From: Micromonospora sp. WMMD1102
Lineage (GTDB): Bacteria > Actinomycetota > Actinomycetes > Mycobacteriales > Micromonosporaceae
Direction of reading: 5' to 3'
DNA: 64,000 nt
Assembly: GCF_029626265.1 (NCBI RefSeq)
Contig: NZ_JARUBN010000001.1
Coordinates: 5,025,001-5,089,000, forward strand
Part shown: positions 42,737 through 56,321 of the stretch, piece by piece
How the letters are laid out: each line of letters opens with the position of its first letter
Numbering within the stretch: position 1 is the first letter of the stretch
Made by a program: the position numbers and the translations under genes
The notes under the pieces: generated by a model
Database searches by the model: none
The model's input: only the letters and a program-made list of their open reading frames with translations
Told to the model about the DNA's origin: nothing

Positions 42737-43387
42737 ATGGCTGTTGAGGGGACGAACGAGCGCGACTGGCACCGCTGGCACGACGACTACACCGACCCGA
42801 CCTCGCCGCTGAGTCGGCGGCTGGCGACAGTCCAGGCGCGGATCCGGGAGTTTCTCGACGCCGCCGCCCCCGGCCCGGTCCGGGTGGTGAGCGTCTGCGC
42901 GGGGCAGGGCCGGGACCTGCTGGACGTGCTGGCCGCGCATCCCCGGCGGGCGGACGTGACCGCGCGACTTGTCGAACTGGACCCGCGCAACGCCCGGGCC
43001 GCCGCCGACGCGGCCCGAGCGGCGGGCCTGGACGGCGTCGAGGTGGTGGTCGGGGACGCCGCCGTCGTCGACCGGTACGCCGGGCTGGTGCCGGCCGATC
43101 TCGTGCTGGTCTGCGGCGTCTTCGGCAACGTCACCGACGAGGACGTCCGGCGCACGGTCGGGTACTGCGCCCAGCTCTGCGCGACCGGCGGCACGGTGGT
43201 CTGGACCCGGCACCGTCGGGAGCCGGACCTGGTGCCCCGGGTCTGCGAGTGGTTCGCTGCCGAGGGCTTCGAACCGGGCTGGCTCTCCCCGCCGGAGGCC
43301 GGCTTCGGGGTGGGCACGCACCGGTTCACGGGTACGCCCCGACCGCTGGACCGGGGCGGCCGGATGTTCACCTTCGTCGACCGCTGA
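42737..43387 (+). CDS. SAM-dependent methyltransferase-like protein
   Basis: 216 aa. VRVVSVCAGQGRDLLDVLAAHPRRADVTARLVELDPRNARAA is the class I methyltransferase motif I (E/D-x-G-x-G-R) and motif II region. LVLVCGVFGNVTDEDVRRTV is motif IV-like. MAVEGTNERDWHRWHDDYTDPTSPLSRRLATV begins with the WHxxYDDP..L..R pattern that I associate with a class of actinobacterial class I methyltransferases. Length and layout are complete. The substrate is unknown. It follows the two oxidoreductases by 259 bp, so co-regulation is possible but not shown. Confidence 0.8.
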   Translation: MAVEGTNERDWHRWHDDYTDPTSPLSRRLATVQARIREFLDAAAPGPVRVVSVCAGQGRDLLDVLAAHPRRADVTARLVELDPRNARAAADAARAAGLDGVEVVVGDAAVVDRYAGLVPADLVLVCGVFGNVTDEDVRRTVGYCAQLCATGGTVVWTRHRREPDLVPRVCEWFAAEGFEPGWLSPPEAGFGVGTHRFTGTPRPLDRGGRMFTFVDR

Positions 43388-43402
43388 GCGCCCCTCGGCC
43401 GG

Positions 43403-44980
43403 TCAGGTGGGGCTGACCTGGACCGCTGGGAAGGGATCGTCCGGACCGGGCGGCCGGGTGAAGCCGAGCACCGTGTCCGCGCCCTCGGCGGTGAGCGTGA
43501 CGGTGCTGCCGTCGGCGAGCAGCCGGCCGGCCCCGGAGAGTTGGACTCCGGTGAGCCGGACCCGGTCGGTGCGGACCGGTTCGTCGAGGATGACGTTGAC
43601 GCTTCCGTCCGGGGCGGCGGTGAAGTGTGCGCCGTCGGTCTCGGCCCGGGTCCAGGGCCGGGTGTCGTAGACCGCCGCGCCGTTGCGGTCCAGCCACCGG
43701 CCGAAGCCGTCCAGCCGGCTGAGCTGTTCCGGCGGTATAGTGCCCTCGCCGCCGGCCGGGCCGACGTTGAGCAGCAGGTTTCCGTTCTTGGCCAGCGCGT
43801 CGACGAAATCCGGCAGCAGGGTGCCGGTGAAGGAGGCGTAGTCGCCGTCCGTCTCGTTGCGGTTGAAGCCGTACGAGTTGCCGATGCCTCTTGTCATCTC
43901 CCACTTCTTCGCCTGCACGGTGTCGTAGCTGGTGTATTCCGGGGTGGTGAAGTCGCTGTGCGGCACGGCCGGCGGCTTGACGTTGTCGACGAACTCGGGA
44001 TCGTCGGCGATCGCCCACTTCATCACCTGGTCGAAGCCGGCCCGGCCGAGTCGGGTTCCCATCAGCCAGCGCCACAGCGAGTCGGTCTGCCAGCGGTCGT
44101 TGAGCACGCCGTCCGGCACGGTGTTGTAGTAGTCGGCGAAGAGGCTGAACAGCCGTCGCTGCCCGGTCGGCCAGGAGATGTCGTTCCAGAGCAGGTCGGG
44201 CCGGTATCTGCTGACAAGTTCCCGGACCTGGGCGTCCGCGTAGTCGGCGTAGCCGTCGCCGTAGCCGGCGTAGGTGTAGTCGCCGAGGGTGCGTACGACG
44301 TCGCGTTGGAAGGTCCAGTCCACGCCGCCGGAGTAGTAGAGCCCGAAGCGCATGCCGTGGGTGCGTACGGCGGCGGCGAGTTCCCCGACGATGTCACGCT
44401 CGCTGTGCCAGCCGGGGCGGTGCGGGTTGGTGACCTCGGTCGGCCAGAGCGGGTAGCCGTCGTGGTACTTGGCGACAAGTACGACGTACCGGGCGCCGGA
44501 GTCGCGGAACGTCCTGGCCCAGGTCTGCGGGTCCCACCGCTTCAGTCCCTCGTCGAAGGCGGCTTTGAAGTCCTCGTACGGCAGGTCTCCGTAGGTGGCC
44601 CGGTGATGATCTGCCGTCGGAGTCCCCGGGACCCGCATCGCGTTGTGATAGTCCTCCGCGTACGGATGCACGAGCATCGCCCGGTCGTAGTCGGTGCGCA
44701 GCACGTCGGCGAAGTTGCCGGTCGGGGCGAAGCCCGGCACCGAGAACAGTCCCCAGTGGATGAAGATGCCGAACTTCGCGTCGGAGAACCAGTCGGGCAC
44801 GGGATGGGCGTTCAGGGATTCCCGCGTCGCCTGGTACGGCCCGTCGGTGGTCATCCGGGCCTTCCGGTCGTCCCGCCAGGCGTAGATCTTGGCCGCGAGC
44901 GGCGGTGTGGCCGCCAGGAGCGCCAGCACGGCCAGCACCACAAGCAGTTTCCGGCGATGTCGGCGGAAGAAGCCTCGCAT
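43403..44980 (-). CDS. Alpha-L-fucosidase (GH29)
   Basis: 525 aa. An N-terminal membrane segment (residues 10-30) indicates export or a membrane anchor. WFSDAKFGIFIHWGLFSVPGFAPTGNFADV is the family's opening motif, GARYVVLVAKYHDGYPLWPTEVTNPHR follows, and RPDLLWNDISWP carries the nucleophile Asp (about 266). NGNLLLNVGPAGGEGTIPPEQLSRLDGFGRWL and a short C-terminal beta domain are typical. It removes terminal fucose from glycans. GGGAGG at 6 bp sets the ATG. It faces the TetR regulator across an 18-bp palindrome and is probably repressed by it. Confidence 0.88.
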   Translation of the reverse strand: MRGFFRRHRRKLLVVLAVLALLAATPPLAAKIYAWRDDRKARMTTDGPYQATRESLNAHPVPDWFSDAKFGIFIHWGLFSVPGFAPTGNFADVLRTDYDRAMLVHPYAEDYHNAMRVPGTPTADHHRATYGDLPYEDFKAAFDEGLKRWDPQTWARTFRDSGARYVVLVAKYHDGYPLWPTEVTNPHRPGWHSERDIVGELAAAVRTHGMRFGLYYSGGVDWTFQRDVVRTLGDYTYAGYGDGYADYADAQVRELVSRYRPDLLWNDISWPTGQRRLFSLFADYYNTVPDGVLNDRWQTDSLWRWLMGTRLGRAGFDQVMKWAIADDPEFVDNVKPPAVPHSDFTTPEYTSYDTVQAKKWEMTRGIGNSYGFNRNETDGDYASFTGTLLPDFVDALAKNGNLLLNVGPAGGEGTIPPEQLSRLDGFGRWLDRNGAAVYDTRPWTRAETDGAHFTAAPDGSVNVILDEPVRTDRVRLTGVQLSGAGRLLADGSTVTLTAEGADTVLGFTRPPGPDDPFPAVQVSPT

Positions 44981-44997
44981 CGCGCACCTCCCCAGTA

Positions 44998-45015
44998 GCA
45001 ATACAAATGTATGGC
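44998..45015. promoter_or_regulatory. Probable TetR operator
   Basis: GCAATACA-AA-TGTATGGC is a palindrome with one mismatched pair, 18 bp before the fucosidase ATG. A second half, TGTATTGC (45053-45060), lies before the regulator gene. Both fit control of the divergent genes by the adjacent TetR protein. Confidence 0.6.
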
Positions 45016-45075
45016 CAAGCATGGCAGCGGCGCCGGGGGTTTGCAAGTCAACTGTATTGCGCAGAGAATCGACAC

Positions 45076-45681
45076 ATGCCGAGGAAGGTCGATCACGAGC
45101 AGCGTCGTCGCCGCATCGCGCAGGCGGTCTGGGCCATCGTCGCGCTACGCGGTCTGGAGGCGGTGAGCCTGCGCGACGTCGCCGCCGAAGCGGGCGTCTC
45201 ACTCGGCCAGGTGCAGCACTACTTCAAGACCAAGGACCAGGTCCTCCGGTACGCCGGCCAGCGCCTCGTCGAGCTGGCCGGCGAGGAGCTGCGGCGAAGT
45301 CTCGCGGCCCGCCCGGAGCCGCCGTCCCCACGCGCCACCATCCGGGCCGTGGCCGAGCAGACGGTACCGGCGACACCCGAACGCCGGGCCGGGGCCGCAG
45401 TCTGGTACGCCTTCGTCACCCGCGCCGTCACCGCGCCGGAACTCGCCGCTCTGATCGCGGACGCGTGGGCCGGCACGCATGCCCTGATCAGCGACGAGCT
45501 GCGCGCGGCGCAGCAGGTGGGCGAGTTGGACGGTCGACTGGACCCGGCCGGACTGGCCGCCACCCTGCAAACCGTCATCGACGGCCTCGTCCCGCAGGTT
45601 CTGGTCGGCTACCGCACCCCCGCCGAGGCCCTCTCCGTGGTCGACCACCACCTCGACCTGCTCTTCGGCCCGGCCCGCTGA
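45076..45681 (+). CDS. TetR-family transcriptional regulator
   Basis: 201 aa. MPRKVDHEQRRRRIAQAVWAIVALRGLEAVSLRDVAAEAGVSLGQVQHYFKTKDQVL is the TetR/AcrR helix-turn-helix (QVQHYFKTKD). The C-terminal helical domain (VWYAFVTRAVTAPELAALIAD...LQTVIDGLVPQVLVG) is of the BetI/TetR_C_6 kind. It is divergent from the fucosidase, with operator-like palindromes between. The ligand may be a sugar or aglycone product. Two direct copies of GACCAGAGCCGG follow its stop codon (45680-45707). Confidence 0.88.
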   Translation: MPRKVDHEQRRRRIAQAVWAIVALRGLEAVSLRDVAAEAGVSLGQVQHYFKTKDQVLRYAGQRLVELAGEELRRSLAARPEPPSPRATIRAVAEQTVPATPERRAGAAVWYAFVTRAVTAPELAALIADAWAGTHALISDELRAAQQVGELDGRLDPAGLAATLQTVIDGLVPQVLVGYRTPAEALSVVDHHLDLLFGPAR

Positions 45682-45728
45682 CCAGAGCCGGCCCGGACCA
45701 GAGCCGGACGGCTGAGCGGCCCCCGCCG

Positions 45729-45762
45729 GCTGACCGGACCCGGCCGGCGGCGGCCGGTCAGC
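45729..45762. terminator. Hairpin between tetR and gltD ends
   Basis: GCTGACCGG (45729-45737) pairs with CCGGTCAGC (45754-45762), with a GC-rich loop. It includes the gltD stop codon and probably serves both convergent genes. Confidence 0.5.
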
Positions 45763-47267
45763 GGCTCGGCACCGCCAGGGGTTGCGCGGACGGCGCCACC
45801 GGGGCGGGAAGCTGGCCGGCGCCACCCAGGTAGCGGTGGATCGCGGCGGCGGCGGCCCGGCCCTCGGCGATCGCCCAGACGATCAGCGAGGCACCCCGGT
45901 GCATGTCACCGGCGACGAAGACCCCCGGCGTACCGGCGGCCTGCCACTCGGAGTCCGAGTCGATCGCACCGCGCCGGTTGCGGGCCACGCCGAGCTGGTC
46001 GAGCAGCGGCTGCTCCTCGGTGCCCTCGAAGCCGATCGCCAGCAGCACCAGGTCGGCCGGCAACTCACGTTCGGTGCCCGGCACTGTGGTGAGGAACCGC
46101 TGGCCGTCCCGCTTCTCGACGGTTACCTCGGCGATCCGGACCGCGCGTACCTGGCCGGTGCCGTCGTCGACGAACTCCTGGACCGCGACCGCGAAGACCC
46201 GCTCGCCGCCCTCCTCGTGCGCCGGGTACTCGCGGAGGATCCACGGCCAGGTCGGCCACGGGTCGCGGGCCTCGTCCCGCTCGCGCGGCGGCTGCGGGTA
46301 GAGGTCGAGCTGGTGTACGCCGGCCGCGCCCTGCCGGTGCGCCACGCCGAGGCAGTCGGCGGCGGTGTCGCCACCGCCGATGATCACCACGTGCTTGCCT
46401 GCGGCGTCGATCGGCGTCGCCGGCTCCCGGCCGTTCACACTGGACTGACCGTCGGCCGCCGAGGCGACCGCGCGGTTGGCGGCCACCAGGTGCTGCATCG
46501 CCTGGTGTACGCCGCGCAGCGCCCGGCCCGGCGTCGCCGGGGTGTCCCGGCCGGCGAGTGCACCGCAGGCGAGCAGCACAGCGTCGTGTTCGGCCCGGAG
46601 CTGCTCGGCGGTGACGTCGGCCCCGACGTCGACGCCGGTGCGGAACACCACCCCCTCGGCGGTGAGCTGGGCCACCCGCCGGTCGATGTGCTCCTTCTCC
46701 AGCTTGAAGTCCGGGATGCCGTAGCGGAGCAGGCCGCCGATCGCGTCGTCCCGCTCGTAGACCGTCACCGCGTGCCCGGCCCGGACGAGCTGCTGGGCGG
46801 CGGCGAGTCCGGCCGGGCCGGAGCCGACCACCGCGACCGAGCGGCCGGACGGTGCCGGCACCTGCTGCGGGGCGACCAGGTCCAGGTCGAAGGCCCGGTT
46901 GACGATCTCGACCTCGACCTGCTTGATGGTCACCGGCGCCCCGCCGCCGATCCCGAGTACGCAGGCCGCCTCGCAGGGCGCCGGGCAGAGCCGCCCGGTG
47001 AACTCCGGGAAGTTGTTGGTGGCGTGCAGCGACTCGATGGCGGCCGCCCAGTTGCCGGTCCGGACCAGGTCGTTCCAGTCCGGGATGCGGTTGCCGAGCG
47101 GGCAGCCGTCGTGGCAGAACGGGATGCCGCAGTCCATGCACCGGGTTGCCTGGTCGCGGATCAGTCCCTCGTCGGCGGAGGGGTACACCTCGCGCCAGTC
47201 GGAGATCCGCACCGGCACCGGACGGCGGGCCGGCAGCTTCCGGTCGTGCTTGAGGAATCCACTCGGG

Positions 47268-47275
<8 letters not shown>
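45758..47275 (-). CDS. gltD: Glutamate synthase small subunit (NADPH, GltD)
   Basis: 505 aa. The N-terminal region has the Fe-S cysteines [20 protein letters not shown] and [35 protein letters not shown] is the FAD motif (about 148), [24 protein letters not shown] follows, and [15 protein letters not shown] (about 295) binds NADPH. It passes electrons from NADPH to the large subunit for the synthesis of glutamate from glutamine and 2-oxoglutarate. GTG 47275 overlaps the gltB stop by 8 bp. Normal length (about 480-510). Confidence 0.95.
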
Positions 47276-52100
<4,825 letters not shown>

Positions 52101-52234
52101 CGGGGCTCCTGTCGTCACTCACGTTCAATCATTAGGTCGGGACGACGTCGGCCCTGCTGGGTCTCTCGAGTCTACGTTAGGGGCCGGCGGGGTCCACCAG
52201 GGGCGAACCGATCACGGGCAGCGGAATTGATCAC

Positions 52235-53110
52235 ATGGCCCAGATCCCGTACGTGTACGCTCCCCCGGTGGCATCTGTACGAGACGAGCCGTTTGACCGG
52301 TTGGAACGCTTTTACGATGCGGTGCCGCGTGACGGGGCACACACGGAGGATTTCGGGGGGCTGGTGCTGTTCGTCCGCGATGGCGCGGGATGGCCATTCT
52401 ACGCCCGACCGAGGCTGGACGCCACGGAGCCGCCGTCGGCCGCCGACGTGACAGCCGTCCGCCAGCGGCAACGTGATCTCGGGCTGCCCGAGGCGTTCGA
52501 GTGGGTACACGAGAACCACCCGGAACTGCTCGCGGTGGCCCGGTCGGCGGGGTTGGCGGTGCTGGAGGCACCGCTGATGGTCCTCGACCCGGCCGAGCTG
52601 CCCCCACCCGAGCGGTTCGCCGGCACGCCGGTCCGGATCCTCGACCCGGCCGCGTCGACCTTCGCCGAGGACGTGGCGGCCCGGCGCGCGGTCGCCGCCG
52701 TCGGCTTCGCCACCCCCGGCACCGAGGTCGGCACCGCCGGACCGGCCGCCCGGGACACCGCCCTGGTCGAGCTGCCGCTGGACTCGCTTGACGAGGAGCG
52801 CACCCGGACGGCCGCCGGCCGCCGGCTCTCCGCGCTCGTCGAACAGCCCGGCCAGGGCGCGGTGGCCAGCGGCATGGCGCTGCGGGTCGAGGACGTCGCC
52901 GAGATCGCCGGCATCGCCACGCTGCCCGCCGCGCGCCGCCGGGGGCTGGGCGCCGCCGTCACCGCCGCGCTCGCCCGCCGGCTGCTCGACGAGGGTACGA
53001 CCCTGGTCTTCCTCTCCGCCGGCAGCGAGGAGATCGCCCGGGTCTACCTGCGGGTCGGCTTCCGCCGGATCGGCACCGCCTGTATCGCCGAACCCGCCCC
53101 GGTCGGCTGA
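52235..53110 (+). CDS. GNAT-family acetyltransferase
   Basis: 291 aa from ATG 52235. The C-terminal half has the acetyl-CoA motif IAGIATLPAARRRGLGAAVTAALARRLLDEGTTLVFLSAG with the Q/R-x-x-G-x-G/A loop (RRRGLGAA), followed by ARVYLRVGFRRIGT. The N-terminal half (about 130 residues; RLERFYDAVPRDGAHTEDFGGLVLFV...) is a degenerate second GNAT-like domain. TTGATC (52227-52232), 17 bp, TACGTG (52250-52255) forms a promoter that would start the mRNA near GTG 52268, so the true start may be this leaderless GTG. The substrate is unknown. Confidence 0.82.
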   Translation: MAQIPYVYAPPVASVRDEPFDRLERFYDAVPRDGAHTEDFGGLVLFVRDGAGWPFYARPRLDATEPPSAADVTAVRQRQRDLGLPEAFEWVHENHPELLAVARSAGLAVLEAPLMVLDPAELPPPERFAGTPVRILDPAASTFAEDVAARRAVAAVGFATPGTEVGTAGPAARDTALVELPLDSLDEERTRTAAGRRLSALVEQPGQGAVASGMALRVEDVAEIAGIATLPAARRRGLGAAVTAALARRLLDEGTTLVFLSAGSEEIARVYLRVGFRRIGTACIAEPAPVG

Positions 53111-53171
53111 GGTGTAAGGAAGGGCCCCTTCCTATACAAAAAGCGATAGGAAGGGGCCCTTCCTTACACCT
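53110..53171. repeat. Perfect 26-bp inverted repeat, likely terminator or genome-wide element
   Basis: 53110-53135 and 53146-53171 are perfect complements with a 10-nt loop (ACAAAAAGCG). Each arm holds AAGGAAGGGCCCCTTCC, itself nearly palindromic. It starts at the last base of the acetyltransferase stop codon. From memory, very similar hairpins are scattered through Micromonospora genomes. Confidence 0.85.
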
Positions 53172-53277
53172 GGGCTGGGGATGCTCAAGACATCCTCAAG
53201 ATCATTGCATCGTCGCACGTCGCAGGATCATGATGACCCGCAGTGCTGTCCCCCGACTCCTCCCCCTCGGAGTTCAC

Positions 53278-55416
53278 ATGCGAACAACGAAACCGACGGC
53301 GGTCGTACTGTCCACATTGCTCGCGGCCACCCTCGGCGCCGGCACCGCCCCCTCGGTGGCGCTCGGCCAGCCGGCGGCGACGGTGCCGGGCAGCCTGGCG
53401 GCGGAGCCCAACCAGGTCACCGGGCTGCGCGTCAGCCAGGCCGACGGGTACGCCACACTCGCCTGGACCCCCGTACCCGACGCCACCGACTACCAGATCG
53501 AACGCACCCCGGTCGACGCCTCCGACACCGCCACCGGCCCGGCCGTCGTGGTCGGCGTCTGGCGACCCAACCGCCAGGTCGACAACACCTCACCCACCTT
53601 CGCCGACGCCGGCTTCGACCCCGGCCAGCGCTTCCGGTGGCGGGTACGGGCCCGGATCGACACCGCCGAACAGCCGTACTCGGCACCGGTCACCGGCAGC
53701 ACCCCGGCGCCCTGGGGCGACCCGACGGTACCCGGGCAGAACCTGCGCACCCAGTGGGAGACCACGAAGGCCGCGCAGTACACCAGCGACGTCGACGAGT
53801 ACGCCTACACGGCCGAGATCGACCGGCTCAGTGACCGGGTCCGGGTGGTGGAGATCGGTCGTACCGTGCAGGACCGGCCGATCAACATGTTCGTGATCGG
53901 CCACCCCGCACCGCCGGCCACCCCGGCGGCGGTCGCCGCGACCTCACCACTGGCGATCAACTGCAACGTGCACGGCAACGAACCCGGTGACCGGGAAGCC
54001 TGCCTGGTGCTCGCCCGCAAGCTCGCCTTCGGCACCGACGCCCGGACGGTCGACCTGCTCAGCCACACCACCGTGCTGATCGTGCCGACGATCAACGGCG
54101 ACGGTCGGGCCGCCAACACCCGGGGCAACTCCACCGGGCAGGACCTCAACCGCGACTACTCGCTGATCCGCCAGCCGGAGACCACGGCGTACGTGGAGAT
54201 GCTCCGCGACTACCGGCCGGTGGCCGGCTACGACGGGCACGAGTACGGCAACGCGCAAGCCGGTGACCTGCCGATGCTGCCGCCCCGGCACCAGAACGTG
54301 GCGCAGCAGATCTTCGACGGGTCACTGGACATGATCGAGGGTCACATGTACGTCCAGGGCGCCCGGGACGGCTGGTGGGCCTGCCCGTACGGCTGCCAGG
54401 GCGGCAGCGGCGTCGGGCTGAGCGAGGAGACCATCCTGCGCAACACGCTCGGGCTGAAGAACACCGTCAACTCGCTGCTGGAACTGCGCAGCTCCGGCGG
54501 GCAGACCCGACCCGACGAGGGAAACTCGGCGAACAACCGGCGCCGCAAGACGTACTCGGCGCTCTGGACGTTCAGCCAGTTCCTCGACTACCACCGGGCC
54601 AACCTGCCGGCGATCACCAAGGCGCGCGGCGAGGCGATCGAGTTCCAGGCGGCCAACACCGGCCGGCTCGTCTTCCGGGGCTCCCGGCCGATCCCGCTGC
54701 ACCCGGCACCGCACCCGGGCGAGGCCGGCCCGCGGGACGACCTTCCGGTACCGGAGATGATCCTCGACGACGCGCCGTGCGCGTACCGGCTGACCGAGGA
54801 GCAGTACAACGGGGCACGCACCGACGGCCCGGACTCCGTCGGCGCCACCGTGGCGCAGCGAATCGCCGCGCACGGCTGGAAGGTCGTCAAGGGCACCGAC
54901 GGGTACTACGTGCCGCTCGCCCAGCCGGAGCGGGGCCTGATCCCGCTGCTCCTGGACGAGCAGGGCGCCGAGGAGTGGGTGGCCGGCACCCGGGTCTACC
55001 CGACCCGTACCGGCCGGCACAACGGGCCGCTCACCGTCTCCGGCTTCGCCTGCCTGGAAGACGCGACGGTGAACGGTCCGGTCACCGTCGCGCCCGGCGC
55101 CATCCTGGTCGCCACCGGTACGACGATCAGCGGTCCGGTCAACGCGGCCGGCGCCGCCGGGATCTTCCTCGGCGACAGCACCGTCCGGGGTCCGGTCTCG
55201 GTCGCCGGCACCACCGGGGCGATCTCGCTGATCGGCAACACCGTCTCCGGCCCGGTCTCGGTGGCGGTGAACAACACCGGCAGCGGCTCGGCGCTGATCG
55301 CCGGCAACTCGGTGCACGGCCCGCTGAGCTGCGCGGTCAACAGCCCGGCACCGACGAACATCGAGGTGCCGAACTCGGTGCGCGGCCCGAGGTCGGGCCA
55401 GTGCGCGGCGCTGTGA
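53278..55416 (+). CDS. Secreted M14 zinc carboxypeptidase with bactofilin-like tail
   Basis: 712 aa from ATG 53278 with GGAG at 7 bp. A signal peptide (1-33) is followed by a fibronectin III domain (about 45-150: VTGLRVSQADGYATLAWTPVPDATDYQIER). The M14 catalytic domain (about 165-500) has zinc ligands in INCNVHGNEPGDREACLVLA (His, Glu) and YDGHEYGNA (His), Arg/Asn in DLNRDYSL, and the late Glu in NSLLELRSSGG. The C-terminus (about 585-700) is made of TVNGPVTVAPGA-, TISGPVNAAGAA-, TVRGPVSVAGTT- and TVSGPVSVAV-type repeats, predicted to fold as a short beta-helix. It should trim peptides outside the cell, perhaps held on a surface by the tail. Confidence 0.82.
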   Translation: MRTTKPTAVVLSTLLAATLGAGTAPSVALGQPAATVPGSLAAEPNQVTGLRVSQADGYATLAWTPVPDATDYQIERTPVDASDTATGPAVVVGVWRPNRQVDNTSPTFADAGFDPGQRFRWRVRARIDTAEQPYSAPVTGSTPAPWGDPTVPGQNLRTQWETTKAAQYTSDVDEYAYTAEIDRLSDRVRVVEIGRTVQDRPINMFVIGHPAPPATPAAVAATSPLAINCNVHGNEPGDREACLVLARKLAFGTDARTVDLLSHTTVLIVPTINGDGRAANTRGNSTGQDLNRDYSLIRQPETTAYVEMLRDYRPVAGYDGHEYGNAQAGDLPMLPPRHQNVAQQIFDGSLDMIEGHMYVQGARDGWWACPYGCQGGSGVGLSEETILRNTLGLKNTVNSLLELRSSGGQTRPDEGNSANNRRRKTYSALWTFSQFLDYHRANLPAITKARGEAIEFQAANTGRLVFRGSRPIPLHPAPHPGEAGPRDDLPVPEMILDDAPCAYRLTEEQYNGARTDGPDSVGATVAQRIAAHGWKVVKGTDGYYVPLAQPERGLIPLLLDEQGAEEWVAGTRVYPTRTGRHNGPLTVSGFACLEDATVNGPVTVAPGAILVATGTTISGPVNAAGAAGIFLGDSTVRGPVSVAGTTGAISLIGNTVSGPVSVAVNNTGSGSALIAGNSVHGPLSCAVNSPAPTNIEVPNSVRGPRSGQCAAL

Positions 55417-55547
55417 CCCGCCCGGGTAACGGATAACCGCGCACCGACCGCCGTACCGGTGGGCCGGGCCGCCGACGCCCGTCCCACCGGTACGGCACAG
55501 CCGTCCGTCGCTTCCGTCGCACGTTCCTCGTCGTCGTGGAGGTCGTC

Positions 55548-56321
55548 GTGTCCGAGCCATCCCAGACGTCCGTGCCCTTCGGGACGTCCGAGGCGTCCGA
55601 GGCGGCGTGCGCGCGCTTCGTGGCGTCCGTCTCGTCGTCCCGGCCGTCGAGCGGGCCCGCCGGGCGTACCCGGGGCGGCCGGCTCCGGTTCCGGGCCGCG
55701 CTGCTGGCCGCGACCGCGCTGCTGGCGGCGGCCGTTGCCGGCTGCACCGGCGACGCGGCGGACCGGCCCGGTACGTCGGCGGCCGGCGGTACGGCCGGTT
55801 CCGGGGTGACCGGCCCGCTCTGCACCGCGCTGCCGGCCGGCACCGATCCGGGGAACCCGGCCGCCCTGGCCGACCAGCCGGGCGACGTGGCGTTGCAGTG
55901 GATCCCGGTGCTGACCCGGTTCGAGGCGGCGGTACGCGCCGCCGGCCTCTCGGCCGAGTTGCGCGCTCCGGGCGGGGTGACCGTGCTGGCCCCCACCGAC
56001 GACGCGTTCGCGAGGAAGTTCTCCGAGGAGAACCTCGACGACCTGATGATCCACCGCCGGGACGAACTGCGGGATCTCGTCCGGGCGCACCTGGTGGCCG
56101 GCGCGCACCCGCTGGCCGACCTGGTCGCCGCCGGCACGCTGCGCACCCTCGACGGCAGCACGCTGCCGGTCGGTGCGGCCGGGTCGATGGCCCGGATCGG
56201 CGAGCAGGTGCGATGCGTCTGCGCCGACTACCGGGTCGCGGGCGGCCGGATCCACATCGTCGACGGCGTACTCGGCAAGCTGCCCACCACCTACGACCCG
56301 AACGCCGACTCCGGCCACTGA
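55548..56321 (+). CDS. Fasciclin-domain lipoprotein
   Basis: 257 aa from GTG 55548, five bases after GGAGG (an in-frame GTG at 55536 includes that site and is less likely). A long hydrophilic N-terminus precedes the signal FRAALLAATALLAAAVAGC, a lipobox with Cys at about 66. The fasciclin domain (about 115-255) shows TRFEAAVRAAGLSAEL, VTVLAPTDDAFARKF, DLVRAHLVAGAHP, TLRTLDGSTLPVG and RIHIVDGVLGKLP. Such proteins mediate adhesion or, in mycobacteria (MPT83), bind surface ligands. The N-terminal tail of about 45 residues before the signal core is unusual. The 3' end overlaps the convergent regulator gene by 31 bp. Confidence 0.82.
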   Translation: MSEPSQTSVPFGTSEASEAACARFVASVSSSRPSSGPAGRTRGGRLRFRAALLAATALLAAAVAGCTGDAADRPGTSAAGGTAGSGVTGPLCTALPAGTDPGNPAALADQPGDVALQWIPVLTRFEAAVRAAGLSAELRAPGGVTVLAPTDDAFARKFSEENLDDLMIHRRDELRDLVRAHLVAGAHPLADLVAAGTLRTLDGSTLPVGAAGSMARIGEQVRCVCADYRVAGGRIHIVDGVLGKLPTTYDPNADSGH

